Positions 16,497-24,646 of a DNA stretch of 64,000 nt are shown one piece after another. This DNA is from Granulicella sp. S190. GTDB taxonomy: Bacteria; Acidobacteriota; Terriglobia; Terriglobales; Acidobacteriaceae. Position 1 is the first letter of the stretch; each line of letters begins with the position of its first letter. The notes below the pieces were generated by a model. The model ran no database searches. It worked only from the letters and a program-made list of their open reading frames with translations, and was not told the origin of the DNA. The stretch is from positions 62,001 through 126,000 of the forward strand of contig NZ_LMUD01000047.1 of NCBI RefSeq assembly GCF_009766095.1, in the 5' to 3' direction. Made by a program: the position numbers and the translations under genes.

Positions 16497-16712
16497 GGGG
16501 TTCGCTCCTGTGAGGAGTTTACCAGCGTGGGAGGTCAGGGCTGGTTAGCTGATGTCTAGGTTTTTCGGATGTCATCTATTTTCGGAAGCATTACTTGGGG
16601 AGACGTCCATGATGGATATCGCTTTCCGATAACACCATTTGCGGGACAAACAAATTTCCTATGAGTCGCGTCACGCGATCTACGCGTCGAGAAGAGAAAG
16701 CTTGTTCTAGCT

Positions 16713-17402
16713 CTATTGAGTTCGGTCTGACGTGGTAGCAATCCGCGCTATGATGCGCGAGATATTGCCCGACTCTACATCCGATACATCAACACCGTAG
16801 ATTTCTTCGATTTTCTTGAACAAGGCGTTATTCGACTGCTCCGTGTGAAAATCCCAAAGGGTTGACTCATCTGAGACGAAAGCCCAATCTAGTCCGAGAA
16901 CCCGCGAGATGAAGTCATCTGCCAGTTCAGGGTAGTTATCCATCAGCTCGTTTGAAGCAAAGACAATCGGGACCTGTTGACCGGGGCGTGGCAAATCGAG
17001 ACCATCCTGCAGTCGGCTGCGCTTCACCTCCTCAAATTTTGTTGCGAGAGCAGCTCGTGCATCTGAAGGACTGGTTCCGAACCCTGTAAGGCTCCAGTTC
17101 ACTATGTATGCGTAGTATCCCGGTTGATTCTCGAGGCGGCCAACATCGTACTCGGTAAGATTCTGTTTCCTCGCTCGAACCGGATAGTCATTTATCGTCC
17201 AGTCGCTCTTGAGATGCGAGACGCCACGTTTCCACCACGCGTAGAAGCGATTGGGAAGTCGCCCAAACCAAACAGTCGGGAAAACTTTGTCTCCTGCCTT
17301 GTGCCTCATGTAGAGGCCGAGGAAAAGACCCGAGACGATAGAGAAGATCGAAAACCGGTTGAGCACGCGACCTCTAGGAACTGCCAGTGCTGATTGTCCC
17401 AT
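16713..17402 (-). CDS. Orphan hypothetical protein, 229 aa, one N-terminal membrane segment
   Basis: Not recognised. Residues about 15-31 (RFSIFSIVSGLFLGLYM) form one hydrophobic segment, suggesting a membrane-anchored protein with a soluble C-terminal part. A central stretch, YYAYIVNWSLTGFGTSPSDARAAL, loosely recalls the strand-turn-helix of HicB-like proteins (aromatic strand, Gly turn, then a DARAAL helix), but this is weak and I do not assign it. The C-terminal half is acidic and helical. The gene is visibly less GC-rich than its neighbours rpe and the UvrC-like gene, suggesting acquisition by transfer. Flanking gaps (about 215 and 140 bp) carry nothing I can identify. Confidence 0.55.
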   Translation of the reverse strand: MGQSALAVPRGRVLNRFSIFSIVSGLFLGLYMRHKAGDKVFPTVWFGRLPNRFYAWWKRGVSHLKSDWTINDYPVRARKQNLTEYDVGRLENQPGYYAYIVNWSLTGFGTSPSDARAALATKFEEVKRSRLQDGLDLPRPGQQVPIVFASNELMDNYPELADDFISRVLGLDWAFVSDESTLWDFHTEQSNNALFKKIEEIYGVDVSDVESGNISRIIARIATTSDRTQ

Positions 17403-17545
17403 AATGGAGAAAGGAATCTAAGCGCCCAGACGCTAACGTCAACTCATCCATCTTCTTCCGCTTCGAACCCACGGAGTTGTAGTTACCGGATCCTTCCTTG
17501 AAGTCGGTGTTATCTGCAACGACGAGTAGTCAATTGGCTAATCCT

Positions 17546-18925
17546 TTACCGATTCTTCGGCGGCACGGGCACGACTCGTTCCACGTCGGGGCGGCCTTCG
17601 TGGAGGATCTTGGTTTTGATTCCTTTTGCAGCTTCTTTGGCGGCGTCGCGTTGGGTTTCGGCCATGGGTTTGGGGTCGCCGACGACCAAGCGGGCAGCGC
17701 CGCGCAGGATCTTCCGAATAGGCCATGCACCTTTTTCGCCCGTGTCTTCGTTGGGGAAGAAGATCTCGCCGTTGCGCTGCTTTTCGGGGCGATAGTACCA
17801 GCGGCGGAGGAGCGAGAGGTGGTCGCTGAGGAGCGCGAGATCGTTCTCCGGCTCGGCTCTTTTTTCGAGCAGCGAGAGGACGTAAGCGGCGCGGGTCTCG
17901 GGTGAGTTCGAAGCGGTGGGTTCGCCTTCGAGCGGGACGGCCTGCAACATCAGCGGCTGCGCGAAGAGAGAGCTGCCGACGCTGGTCTGCTCGCGCACGG
18001 CCCGGACACCGAGGGTGGAGAGGTGCTCCGGGCCTACGATGCAGCCGCCGTTGAGGAGAAATAACGCGGCGTGATCGGGATGCTCCACGTCGTCTCCTGC
18101 GGCCTGCACGATGATGGCGCGCAGCCTGGGGATAGGGCGCACGATCCAGTCCGCGAGCGTCTGCGCGGCCTTCACCTTTTGCCACTGGGCGTGCAGCGAG
18201 GCGGCCTTTTCAAACTGCATCGCGGAGGAGGCCACCTCGCGCTCGAGGCCGATGGAGATGATCATGCTTTCGCCGCGAGTGTCGAAGAATTTTTTCACTG
18301 ACTCTGCTTCGACTGCATACTCCTCTGGCGTGCAGGCCTGCTTGCACGGCTCGATGCACTTCTTCATCTCGCCGTAGAGACATCCGGGATGCTCAGGATG
18401 CGGAGCGAGGTCTTCATAGCAGCGCCGAAGTTTGAAGAGGTCGAGAACCGCGTCGCAGTAGCGTTCGGCGGAGAGGCGCGAGGGGAAGGGGCCGTACATC
18501 TGGGCGAGGCCGCGCTTCGATAGTTTATTGGTGGAGTAGACCCGTGGGTGCGGGTTCTCCATCGTCATGCGAAGGAAGTATGGCGTGTGAAGCTTGAGGC
18601 GGCGGCGGGCCTCGGTGTATCCGAAGTGCGCGGCCGTCGCCTGGTAGAGGACGAGCGAGGACTCGAAGGCGGAGCCGGTGACGCAGTACTCGATGCGTGC
18701 AACTTTTTCTCGGAGGTTGAGGCGCTTGGACTGCGACTCGGGCGGATCGAGCAGACGCCGCATGCGACGCCGAAGATCGGTGGTCTGGGTGAGGTAGGGG
18801 GAGTCTTCGGCACGCGCGCCACAGAGGGCAAAGACCCCGGGGAGCGCAGGAATGGCACGGAGAATCTCGTCTGCCTGACCTGGGGTGAAGTCTAGTACGT
18901 GTTCGAAATGGAAGCTGGTTGCCAC
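17546..18925 (-). CDS. Reduced UvrC-like protein (degenerate GIY-YIG, UVR region, no RNase H-like domain)
   Basis: A 459-residue protein related to excinuclease subunit C. The N-terminal region aligns with the GIY-YIG domain (LPGVFALCGARAEDSPYLT, TTDLRRRMRRLL), but the second signature element, normally YVGK, is YLTQ. Next come the UvrC blocks MYGPFPSRLSAERYC, LFKLRRCYEDL and CLYGEMKKCIEPC, then a UVR motif (MQFEKAASLHAQWQKVK) for contact with UvrB. The protein ends about 150 residues later, without the RNase H-like second nuclease and HhH domains of full-length UvrC (about 600 residues). It may be a Cho-like single-cut nuclease or a non-catalytic relative. Confidence is high on family and low on activity. 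Confidence 0.8.
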   Translation of the reverse strand: MATSFHFEHVLDFTPGQADEILRAIPALPGVFALCGARAEDSPYLTQTTDLRRRMRRLLDPPESQSKRLNLREKVARIEYCVTGSAFESSLVLYQATAAHFGYTEARRRLKLHTPYFLRMTMENPHPRVYSTNKLSKRGLAQMYGPFPSRLSAERYCDAVLDLFKLRRCYEDLAPHPEHPGCLYGEMKKCIEPCKQACTPEEYAVEAESVKKFFDTRGESMIISIGLEREVASSAMQFEKAASLHAQWQKVKAAQTLADWIVRPIPRLRAIIVQAAGDDVEHPDHAALFLLNGGCIVGPEHLSTLGVRAVREQTSVGSSLFAQPLMLQAVPLEGEPTASNSPETRAAYVLSLLEKRAEPENDLALLSDHLSLLRRWYYRPEKQRNGEIFFPNEDTGEKGAWPIRKILRGAARLVVGDPKPMAETQRDAAKEAAKGIKTKILHEGRPDVERVVPVPPKNR

Positions 18926-18970
18926 AGAAGGAATTGTAGTCGCGCTTATCTGATGATGCGCTACTACTTA

Positions 18971-19007
18971 CGCCCCGGCGATGGTCATGCCTTCGAATGC
19001 GGATGGT
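18971..19007 (-). pseudogene. Duplicated 3' end of tldE (remnant)
   Basis: The sequence matches the last codons of tldE at 19402-19440, including an identical run ccggcgatggtcatgccttc. Read on the minus strand it still encodes the tail EGMTIAGA followed by its own TAA, but a single-base difference upstream shifts the frame relative to the intact gene. The small membrane-protein gene at 19081-19389 lies between this tail and the real tldE. Confidence 0.65.
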
Positions 19008-19080
19008 GGACGTCGCAAAATTGTAATCTTGAACGCGAATATGGGGTTAGGATCGGTGTTAGAAAAGCTTGAGAGCGCAA

Positions 19081-19389
19081 ATGTTCAACGTCGAGCCGCA
19101 AGAACAATGGGATGCCACGGAAGCTGCTGAATTTGAAGAGCACGTTTCCGAACAGCTAAGAACGTCAATTAGACAAGTCTCGTGGGCTGGCATCGCGTTG
19201 CTCTTATGCATCCTGTGCATTGTGCCTTTTCTAGCAGGTCACCAACTCCATCGGTATTGGAACCGAGCGAAATTTCTCCTCGATGTCGCAGAAGCTTTGC
19301 TCATTTGGTTCTGTATCAAAGGTGCATCTGTATGGTCTATCTGGCAGAGCGCACGTGAGGTAAGACGCGAGTCCCGCGACCCTTCCTAG
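19081..19389 (+). CDS. Small two-segment membrane protein
   Basis: From ATG 19081 the product has 102 residues (a TTG at 19069 would add four). The N-terminus is soluble and acidic (EPQEQWDATEAAEFEEHV). Two hydrophobic segments follow, AGIALLLCILCIVPFLAGH and LLDVAEALLIWFCIKGAS, then a charged tail (SAREVRRESRDPS). Family not recognised. Composition is less GC-rich than the flanking genes. It converges on tldE and lies between tldE and a duplicate of the tldE 3' end, so it looks like a recently gained islet. Confidence 0.5.
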   Translation: MFNVEPQEQWDATEAAEFEEHVSEQLRTSIRQVSWAGIALLLCILCIVPFLAGHQLHRYWNRAKFLLDVAEALLIWFCIKGASVWSIWQSAREVRRESRDPS

Positions 19390-19398
19390 GAACAAAAG

Positions 19399-20796
19399 TC
19401 AGGCTCCGGCGATGGTCATGCCTTCGATGCGCATGGTGGGAGCGGCGCTGGCCCCTCGGAAGATGAGGTCGTTGCCGATAGCGACGATGTTCTTATACAT
19501 GTCTTTCAAATTGCCGGCGATGGTGATCTCTTCGACAGGGTAGGCTAGCTCGCCGTTCTCGATCCAGAGGCCACTTGCGCCTTGCGAGTAATCGCCGGTG
19601 ACGAGGTTGACGCCGAAGCCCATGGTCTCGGTGACGTAGAGGCCGCTCTTCACGTCGCCGATGATTTGATCGGGAGTGAGCGTGCCGGCTTCGAGGAAGA
19701 AGTTGCCCGCGCCGATGCCGGGGTTGCCGGCGAGTCCGCGTGAGGCATTGCCGGTGGACTTCATGTTGAGCTTGCGTGCGGTGTAGGTGTTCGAGACGTA
19801 ATTTTTAAGGATGCCGCGTTCGACCAGCACGGTGCGGCGAGTGGGCAGGCCTTCGCCGTCGAAGGGGCGTGTGCCGAAGCCGCCGATGCCGTCGTGAACG
19901 AGGGTGCCGTCGTCGATGACGGTGATGTTTTCGCCGGCGACCTGTTCGCCCAGCATGCCGCTGAAGAAAGAGGCGTTGCGGTAGATGGCGTCGCCGTTGG
20001 CTGCGTCGAAGATGTTGCCGATGATCCCGCGTGCGATCTCGGGCGAGAAGACGACGGGAACCTTTTGCGTCTTGACCTGGCGTGCGCCGAGTCGCTTGAG
20101 GGTGCGGCGCGCAGCCTCGTGGCCGATCTCCTCAGGATTCTCGAGCTTCGTCACAGTGCGCGAGTTCGAGAACCAGTAGTTGCGCTGCATATTGCCCTTT
20201 TCATCGTGGGCGATGGGCGCAGCGGAGAAGCCGCAGTAGCTGCGGCGGTACTCGCCGGTGAAGCCGCGGGAGTTCATCAGGATCTTGTGCGAGGTGGAGG
20301 TGTCGAAGTCGCCGCCGCCGGAGTTCTGGATGCGGGTGTCGTAGGCCATGGCTGCTGCTTCGGCGCGGCGTGCGATCTCGATGCGCTCGGCTGGCGGCAT
20401 CGCGTTGACGTCGTCGAAGTAGAGGTGTTGATCCTCTTCGATCTTGCCGAACTCGTGCGCTTCGGGAAGACCGGCGAAGGGGTCTTCGCTGGTGATCTTC
20501 GCCAGCGTGATGGCTCCCTCGACGAGGCGCGCGATGCTCTCGTTTGAAAAATCGGAGGACGAAGTGCTCGCGGTACGTTGAGCTTTGCCGGAGTTGAGGA
20601 AGACCCGCAGGCCAACAGCACGCGAGCCTGATTCTTTCAGGGTTTCGACTTGTCCCAGACGCACGAGAGTGGAGAACTCGTCTCCCTCGTAGACGACGGC
20701 TTCGGCATCGGTGGCTCCCGCCTTCAGTGCCTTCGAGAGAACCTCGGAGGCGAGTTGTTGCAGGTCAGACGAGACGGTCGATGCTGGCTGGGACAA
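19399..20796 (-). CDS. tldE: Metalloprotease-like TldE/PmbA
   Basis: A 465-residue member of the TldD/PmbA (U62) family. Diagnostic stretches include LGQVETLKESGSRAVGLRVF at the N-terminus, NSRGFTGEYR, FSPEIARGIIGNIF, LVHDGIGGFGTRPFDGEG, and the tail GNDLIFRGASAAPTMRIEGM. TldE forms a heterodimeric protease with TldD that digests unfolded peptides and matures some peptide microcins in enterobacteria; the zinc site is in TldD, and TldE lacks the HExxxH motif. It is the last gene of a minus-strand operon tldD - zinc ribbon - zinc ribbon - tldE, with 25 bp between it and the preceding gene. Confidence 0.93.
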   Translation of the reverse strand: MSQPASTVSSDLQQLASEVLSKALKAGATDAEAVVYEGDEFSTLVRLGQVETLKESGSRAVGLRVFLNSGKAQRTASTSSSDFSNESIARLVEGAITLAKITSEDPFAGLPEAHEFGKIEEDQHLYFDDVNAMPPAERIEIARRAEAAAMAYDTRIQNSGGGDFDTSTSHKILMNSRGFTGEYRRSYCGFSAAPIAHDEKGNMQRNYWFSNSRTVTKLENPEEIGHEAARRTLKRLGARQVKTQKVPVVFSPEIARGIIGNIFDAANGDAIYRNASFFSGMLGEQVAGENITVIDDGTLVHDGIGGFGTRPFDGEGLPTRRTVLVERGILKNYVSNTYTARKLNMKSTGNASRGLAGNPGIGAGNFFLEAGTLTPDQIIGDVKSGLYVTETMGFGVNLVTGDYSQGASGLWIENGELAYPVEEITIAGNLKDMYKNIVAIGNDLIFRGASAAPTMRIEGMTIAGA

Positions 20797-20821
20797 GTTT
20801 CAAACCTCGGTGATTTTGAGT

Positions 20822-21130
20822 CTAACGAACAGGGGTTGCGGAGGGACGCGCCTGACGGCCATCCGTGGCTTTGAGAAAGTAGATGCCGGCGGCGCAGTAC
20901 TCGGAGTCGCTCTTGAGCTTGTGCTCGATGTGCGTGGCGGGGCCGTCTTCGGAGCGGCGTTTGAAGAGCTTCACCGCGCCGCCGCAGCTCATGCAACGGA
21001 ACTCGGTGTCGTTGTCTTCGAGCGCAACCGCAATGGGCTTCACCTTCCAGAACGATTCGTAACCGCCGGCTGCTCTTACGCGGCGACGCTTCACTTCACA
21101 TTCGTAAAACTTTTCACGTTCGGCTGCCAT
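20822..21130 (-). CDS. Zinc-ribbon protein A (102 aa) within the tldD-tldE operon
   Basis: A 102-residue soluble protein beginning MAAEREKFYECEVKRRRVRA. The core FRCMSCGGAVKLF, then HIEHK, then DSEYCAAG gives a Cys-x2-Cys...His...Cys pattern. This resembles the N-terminal zinc-binding segment of CoiA-like proteins (Cys pair, strand, HFAH, then a late Cys); I infer zinc binding from it. It is about 60% identical by eye to the 102-residue gene directly upstream. It lies between that paralogue (104-bp gap) and tldE (25 bp), so it is probably cotranscribed with the protease genes. Function unknown. Confidence 0.75.
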   Translation of the reverse strand: MAAEREKFYECEVKRRRVRAAGGYESFWKVKPIAVALEDNDTEFRCMSCGGAVKLFKRRSEDGPATHIEHKLKSDSEYCAAGIYFLKATDGRQARPSATPVR

Positions 21131-21234
21131 AGGAGACCTCGGAGATACGGGGGTGCGGTTGAGTCGTACGGTTGGATCGTACTTTCAGGTGTCGTGCGCA
21201 CAGAGAAATAAGAGTGTTGCAGAGAGGCAGATCG

Positions 21235-21543
21235 TTACTCTACGGGGTGTGCTGAGGGCTTGGGCTCGCGTCCGTCGGTTGCCTTCTTGAAGAGGATTCC
21301 GTTGGCGCAGTACTCGGAGTCGGCCGGGGACTTGTGTTCCACGTAAGGCACGGTGCCGGCTTTGCCGTTGCGGCCCAGCAGCTTGACTTCGCCGAAGCAG
21401 TCTTTGCAGCGAAACTCGGTATCGCTATCGACGAGTGCGTCGGCGACGGGCTTGACCTTCCAGAACGGCTCGTAGCCTCCGCCGGCTCTCACGCGACGGC
21501 GTTTTACTTCGCACTCGTAGATCTTTTCGCGTTCGGCCGCCAT
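21235..21543 (-). CDS. Zinc-ribbon protein B (102 aa) within the tldD-tldE operon
   Basis: Paralogue of the downstream gene, same length and motif order: MAAEREKIYECEVKRRRVRA at the N-terminus, FRCKDCFGEVKLL, YVEHK and DSEYCANG. The start codon overlaps the tldD stop by one base (TAATG at 21545-21541 on the minus strand), a classic sign of translational coupling with tldD. Conserved positions are concentrated in the basic N-terminal strand and the zinc-site residues, while the loop between the Cys pair and the His differs. Two copies suggest tandem duplication with selection for both, or for different targets. Confidence 0.78.
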   Translation of the reverse strand: MAAEREKIYECEVKRRRVRAGGGYEPFWKVKPVADALVDSDTEFRCKDCFGEVKLLGRNGKAGTVPYVEHKSPADSEYCANGILFKKATDGREPKPSAHPVE

Positions 21544-23003
21544 TATTGTCCCGTTCCCCCGACCGTCATGCGGTCGAGCTTTACTGTGGGCATGCCTACG
21601 CCGACGGGCACGCTCTGCCCAGCCTTGCCGCAGGTGCCGATGCCTTCGTCGAGCGCCAGGTCGTTACCAACCATCGACACATACTTCAATGCTTCAGGAC
21701 CATTGCCGATCAGCGTTGCACCCTTCACCGGCCGCGTCACCTTGCCGTCTTCAATGAGGTAAGCTTCGCTGGCCGAGAAGACGAACTTGCCATTGGTGAT
21801 GTCGACCTGTCCGCCGCCGAAGTTGACAGCGTAGAGGCCGCGCTTAACACTCTTGATGATGTCTTCGGGCATGTCCTCGCCGTTGAGCATGTAGGTGTTG
21901 GTCATGCGCGGCATGGGGATGTGGTGGTAGCTCTCGCGGCGTCCGCTGCCCGTGTTGGGCATGCCCATCAGGCGGGAGTTGAGCTTGTCGGAGAGGAAGC
22001 CTTTGAGGACACCGTTTTCGATCAACACGGTTTCCTGGGTCGCATTGCCCTCGTCATCCATGTTGATGGAGCCGCGGCGACCGGGCATCAGCCCGTTATC
22101 TACGACGGTGACCTTGGGACTCGCGACCTGCTGGCCGATGAGTCCGGCGAAGGCTGAGGTCTTCTTGCGATTGAAGTCGGCTTCGAGTCCGTGGCCAACA
22201 GCTTCGTGCAGCAGAACGCCCGGCCAGCCTGGGCCGAGTACGACGGGCATCTCGCCTGCGGGCGCTTCGATGGCTCCGAGTTGCAGGATCGCGGTACGGG
22301 CGGCCTCGCGAGCGTAGTGCTCAGGCGATTTGTCGCCTTCGAAGAAGTCCATCGTGACGCGGCCACCGCCGCCGCTGGTACCGCGAGCCGTGCCTCCGGA
22401 GCCTCCGTTCGCGCTGCCGTCCTGCGCGATGACGAAGACGTTCAGGCGGGCGAGAGGTTGAGTGTCCGAAGCGAAGGTGCCGTCGGAGGCTGCGACAAGA
22501 ATGCGGCGCAGCTCATCGTTGAAGCCTGCGCGGACCTGAGTGATGCGAGAGTCGTAGGCGCGCGCTGCTTTGTCGGCGCGTTGAATGAGGGCGAGCTTGG
22601 CGGCGATCTCAGCGTCGCTGGTGGCTCCGGCTACGGGATAGAGCGAAGGCGTCTCGGTGTGGCGGAAGCCGCTCATCAGCTCTTTGGCCGGGCCGCTGGC
22701 GATCAAGGCTGCGGTTCGGGCTGCGCGGAGCAGGCGATCGCTCGAAAGATCGTCGGTATAGGCGTAGCCGGTGCGCTCGCCGGAGACCACGCGGATGCCA
22801 CAGCCGACGCTGATTCCCTGGCTTGCAGACTTGACCAGGGACTCGTCGATGCCTAGCGAAGTGGAGGTAACTGACTCAAAATAAAGGTCTGCATAGTCGC
22901 CTCCCGCAGAAAGGGCTTCCCCCAGACAGCGTTCCATCAAGCGTTCGGACAGACCAAGTTTTTCGATGAAGTAGCGTTTGTGGTCGGGTGCGGGTATGGT
23001 CAT
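21543..23003 (-). CDS. tldD: Metalloprotease TldD
   Basis: A 486-residue U62 protease, first gene of the operon. The zinc motif HEAVGHGLEAD near residues 264-274 supplies the two His and the distal Glu ligand that define active TldD. Other family blocks are YADLYFE, GCGIRVVSGERTGYAYTDDL, SINMDDEGNATQETVLIENG and GTCGKAGQSVPVGVG. It acts with TldE as a cytoplasmic heterodimer. The 3' end is coupled to a zinc-ribbon gene by a one-base overlap. A G/S-rich loop near residues 200-215 (GSANGGSGGTARGTSGGGGR) is unusual and may be a flexible surface insertion. Confidence 0.95.
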   Translation of the reverse strand: MTIPAPDHKRYFIEKLGLSERLMERCLGEALSAGGDYADLYFESVTSTSLGIDESLVKSASQGISVGCGIRVVSGERTGYAYTDDLSSDRLLRAARTAALIASGPAKELMSGFRHTETPSLYPVAGATSDAEIAAKLALIQRADKAARAYDSRITQVRAGFNDELRRILVAASDGTFASDTQPLARLNVFVIAQDGSANGGSGGTARGTSGGGGRVTMDFFEGDKSPEHYAREAARTAILQLGAIEAPAGEMPVVLGPGWPGVLLHEAVGHGLEADFNRKKTSAFAGLIGQQVASPKVTVVDNGLMPGRRGSINMDDEGNATQETVLIENGVLKGFLSDKLNSRLMGMPNTGSGRRESYHHIPMPRMTNTYMLNGEDMPEDIIKSVKRGLYAVNFGGGQVDITNGKFVFSASEAYLIEDGKVTRPVKGATLIGNGPEALKYVSMVGNDLALDEGIGTCGKAGQSVPVGVGMPTVKLDRMTVGGTGQ

Positions 23004-23111
23004 CTAGATTGATTCTAGGCTTCGAAGGGAGCCGCGGCAAATAACACTCTTGCGGAGGGGCAGGTGGAATATGCCCTTCGACCACTTTTTTGCCCACAAA
23101 ACAACTCCACT

Positions 23112-24020
23112 TCAGCGCCCGTGCGACGGATCCGGGGAACCGGCTACGTTGAGATCCAGGGGTAGCTTCGGCAGGTCGGGAGCATAGCAGTTATTGTCTG
23201 CAGCGTAGGTTTTGCCGCAGGCTGCGGTAATCTCCTTGCGCCGTGGCGACTGCGCGTACTGCCACACTGTGATGTCGGGAGTTCCGCTATTGCCCAGCGG
23301 CGGAGGCTGCAGGCTGCATCCATTGGCGGGCGGACATGCGTCCTGATAGACCCACATGGCGATCGCATGCAGATGCTGCGCGGCGACCTGTTCGCGAATG
23401 TCCTGCACGGTGGTGATGGTCTTGCCTGGTCCATCGCCCACAGGTTGGCCGCTACCGTAGACCCCGGGAAGATAACCCGAGTGGGCGACGCCTTCGGTCC
23501 ATGCGAGCAGATAGGCGGATTGGTCGGAAGTAAGGCGGCCACCCTCCTCCTGATCGAGAAAGAGAATGGTGCGGTCCGGGAAGTGTTCGCGCTGCGCGGC
23601 GGCTACGGCAGCGGCGGCATCCTTGGCTCCCAATGCTGCCGGTGAGGTGCCGGAGCGCTTTGCCTTCTTGATCTCCGACTCGAGCCGCCCGTTTGCCAGC
23701 GTCAGGAAGCCGAAGCCGTTCTGCCGCAGAGTCTCGCGCTTGCCCAACCAGCTGTTATGACTCTCGCCGGGTGGGTTGTTGAGCCAATATCCTACGAAAG
23801 CGAAGTGTCGTCGCAGCACGGGCAGCACATCGTCGCCCGGGTAGTCATTGCTGTCGAAGCCGATAGAGCTGCCGCTTACCCCGGAGGAGCCAGCGAACTG
23901 ATTCGGAGACGCTATGAGACGCTGTTGCGCGGAGACAGCGATGGTCAGAAGAAGAAGCGTGGAGAGGCCGGAGAGGGAAATTCGCATAGAGGGGCTTCGA
24001 AGGACCAACAGAATCTTCAT
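23112..24020 (-). CDS. Secreted DUF1906-type (glycoside hydrolase-like) protein
   Basis: A 302-residue protein with an N-terminal signal sequence (LSGLSTLLLLTIAVSAQQ). The mature part starts with GFDSNDYPGDDVLPVLRRHF and FVGYWLNNPPG, the hallmark of DUF1906/Rv2525c-like TIM-barrel domains related to GH25 lysozymes. The strand ILFLDQEEGG would hold the acidic residues of the putative active site. The C-terminal part (MWVYQDACPPANGC, ITVWQYAQSP) completes the barrel. Likely acts in the periplasm or outside, possibly on peptidoglycan or glycans; activity is unproven. Start may be Met1 or Met12 (23987); TATAAC lies just before Met1. Confidence 0.78.
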   Translation of the reverse strand: MKILLVLRSPSMRISLSGLSTLLLLTIAVSAQQRLIASPNQFAGSSGVSGSSIGFDSNDYPGDDVLPVLRRHFAFVGYWLNNPPGESHNSWLGKRETLRQNGFGFLTLANGRLESEIKKAKRSGTSPAALGAKDAAAAVAAAQREHFPDRTILFLDQEEGGRLTSDQSAYLLAWTEGVAHSGYLPGVYGSGQPVGDGPGKTITTVQDIREQVAAQHLHAIAMWVYQDACPPANGCSLQPPPLGNSGTPDITVWQYAQSPRRKEITAACGKTYAADNNCYAPDLPKLPLDLNVAGSPDPSHGR

Positions 24021-24076
24021 GGTAGGTTATACAATCCCGTGTGCTAAGTTGCTTATTAGAGCAAGGAGGCGTGGCC

Positions 24077-24610
24077 ATGACGCTCACAAGTGTTGATCCC
24101 AGATATCCCATTGGCGACTTTGAGGTGCCTTCCGTCATCACTCTCGACGACCGCACCGGAGCGATTGCCACACTTGCGGAGCTGCCCGAGCAGCTGCGCA
24201 ACGCAGTCGATGGATTGAGTTCGGCTGAGCTGAGTACACCTTATCGCGAGGGCGGGTGGACGCTGCGGCAGGTAGTGCATCATGTCGCGGACAGCCACAT
24301 GAATGCCACCGTGCGGGTGAAGCTTGCGTTGACCGAGGACTGGCCGAAGGTAAAAGCCTACGACGAGGCCGCCTGGGCAAAGCTGCATGACATGGCGGCG
24401 CCGGTGGAGTGGTCGCTCGAGTTGGTGGAAAGCCTTCATGCCCGCTGGGTGATGTTGCTGCAGTCTCTCGACGAGCAGCAGTGGCAGCGCGGATATGACC
24501 ATCCTGCGGACGGCCGGGTGACGGTGGAGATGGCGACGCTGATCTACGCCTGGCACTCGCGGCATCATGTGGCTCACATCACGCACCTGCGCGCGCAGGA
24601 AGGCTGGTAG
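24077..24610 (+). CDS. DinB/YfiT-family putative metal-dependent hydrolase or thiol transferase
   Basis: A 177-residue protein from ATG 24077, chosen because AAGGAGG sits 7 bases upstream; a longer frame starts at 24041. The fold is a DinB-like four-helix bundle with three metal-ligand His: VVHHVADSHMN and WHSRHHVAHI, matching the YfiT/BstA group (bacillithiol S-transferase and related enzymes). DPRYPIGDFEVP at the N-terminus is characteristic of YfiT. In bacteria lacking bacillithiol the substrate is unknown. A GNAT gene follows in the same reading frame, directly after the TAG stop. Confidence 0.85.
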   Translation: MTLTSVDPRYPIGDFEVPSVITLDDRTGAIATLAELPEQLRNAVDGLSSAELSTPYREGGWTLRQVVHHVADSHMNATVRVKLALTEDWPKVKAYDEAAWAKLHDMAAPVEWSLELVESLHARWVMLLQSLDEQQWQRGYDHPADGRVTVEMATLIYAWHSRHHVAHITHLRAQEGW

Positions 24611-24646
24611 CCTCTGCCTCCTACGCCGACGATCAAAGTTGCAACG

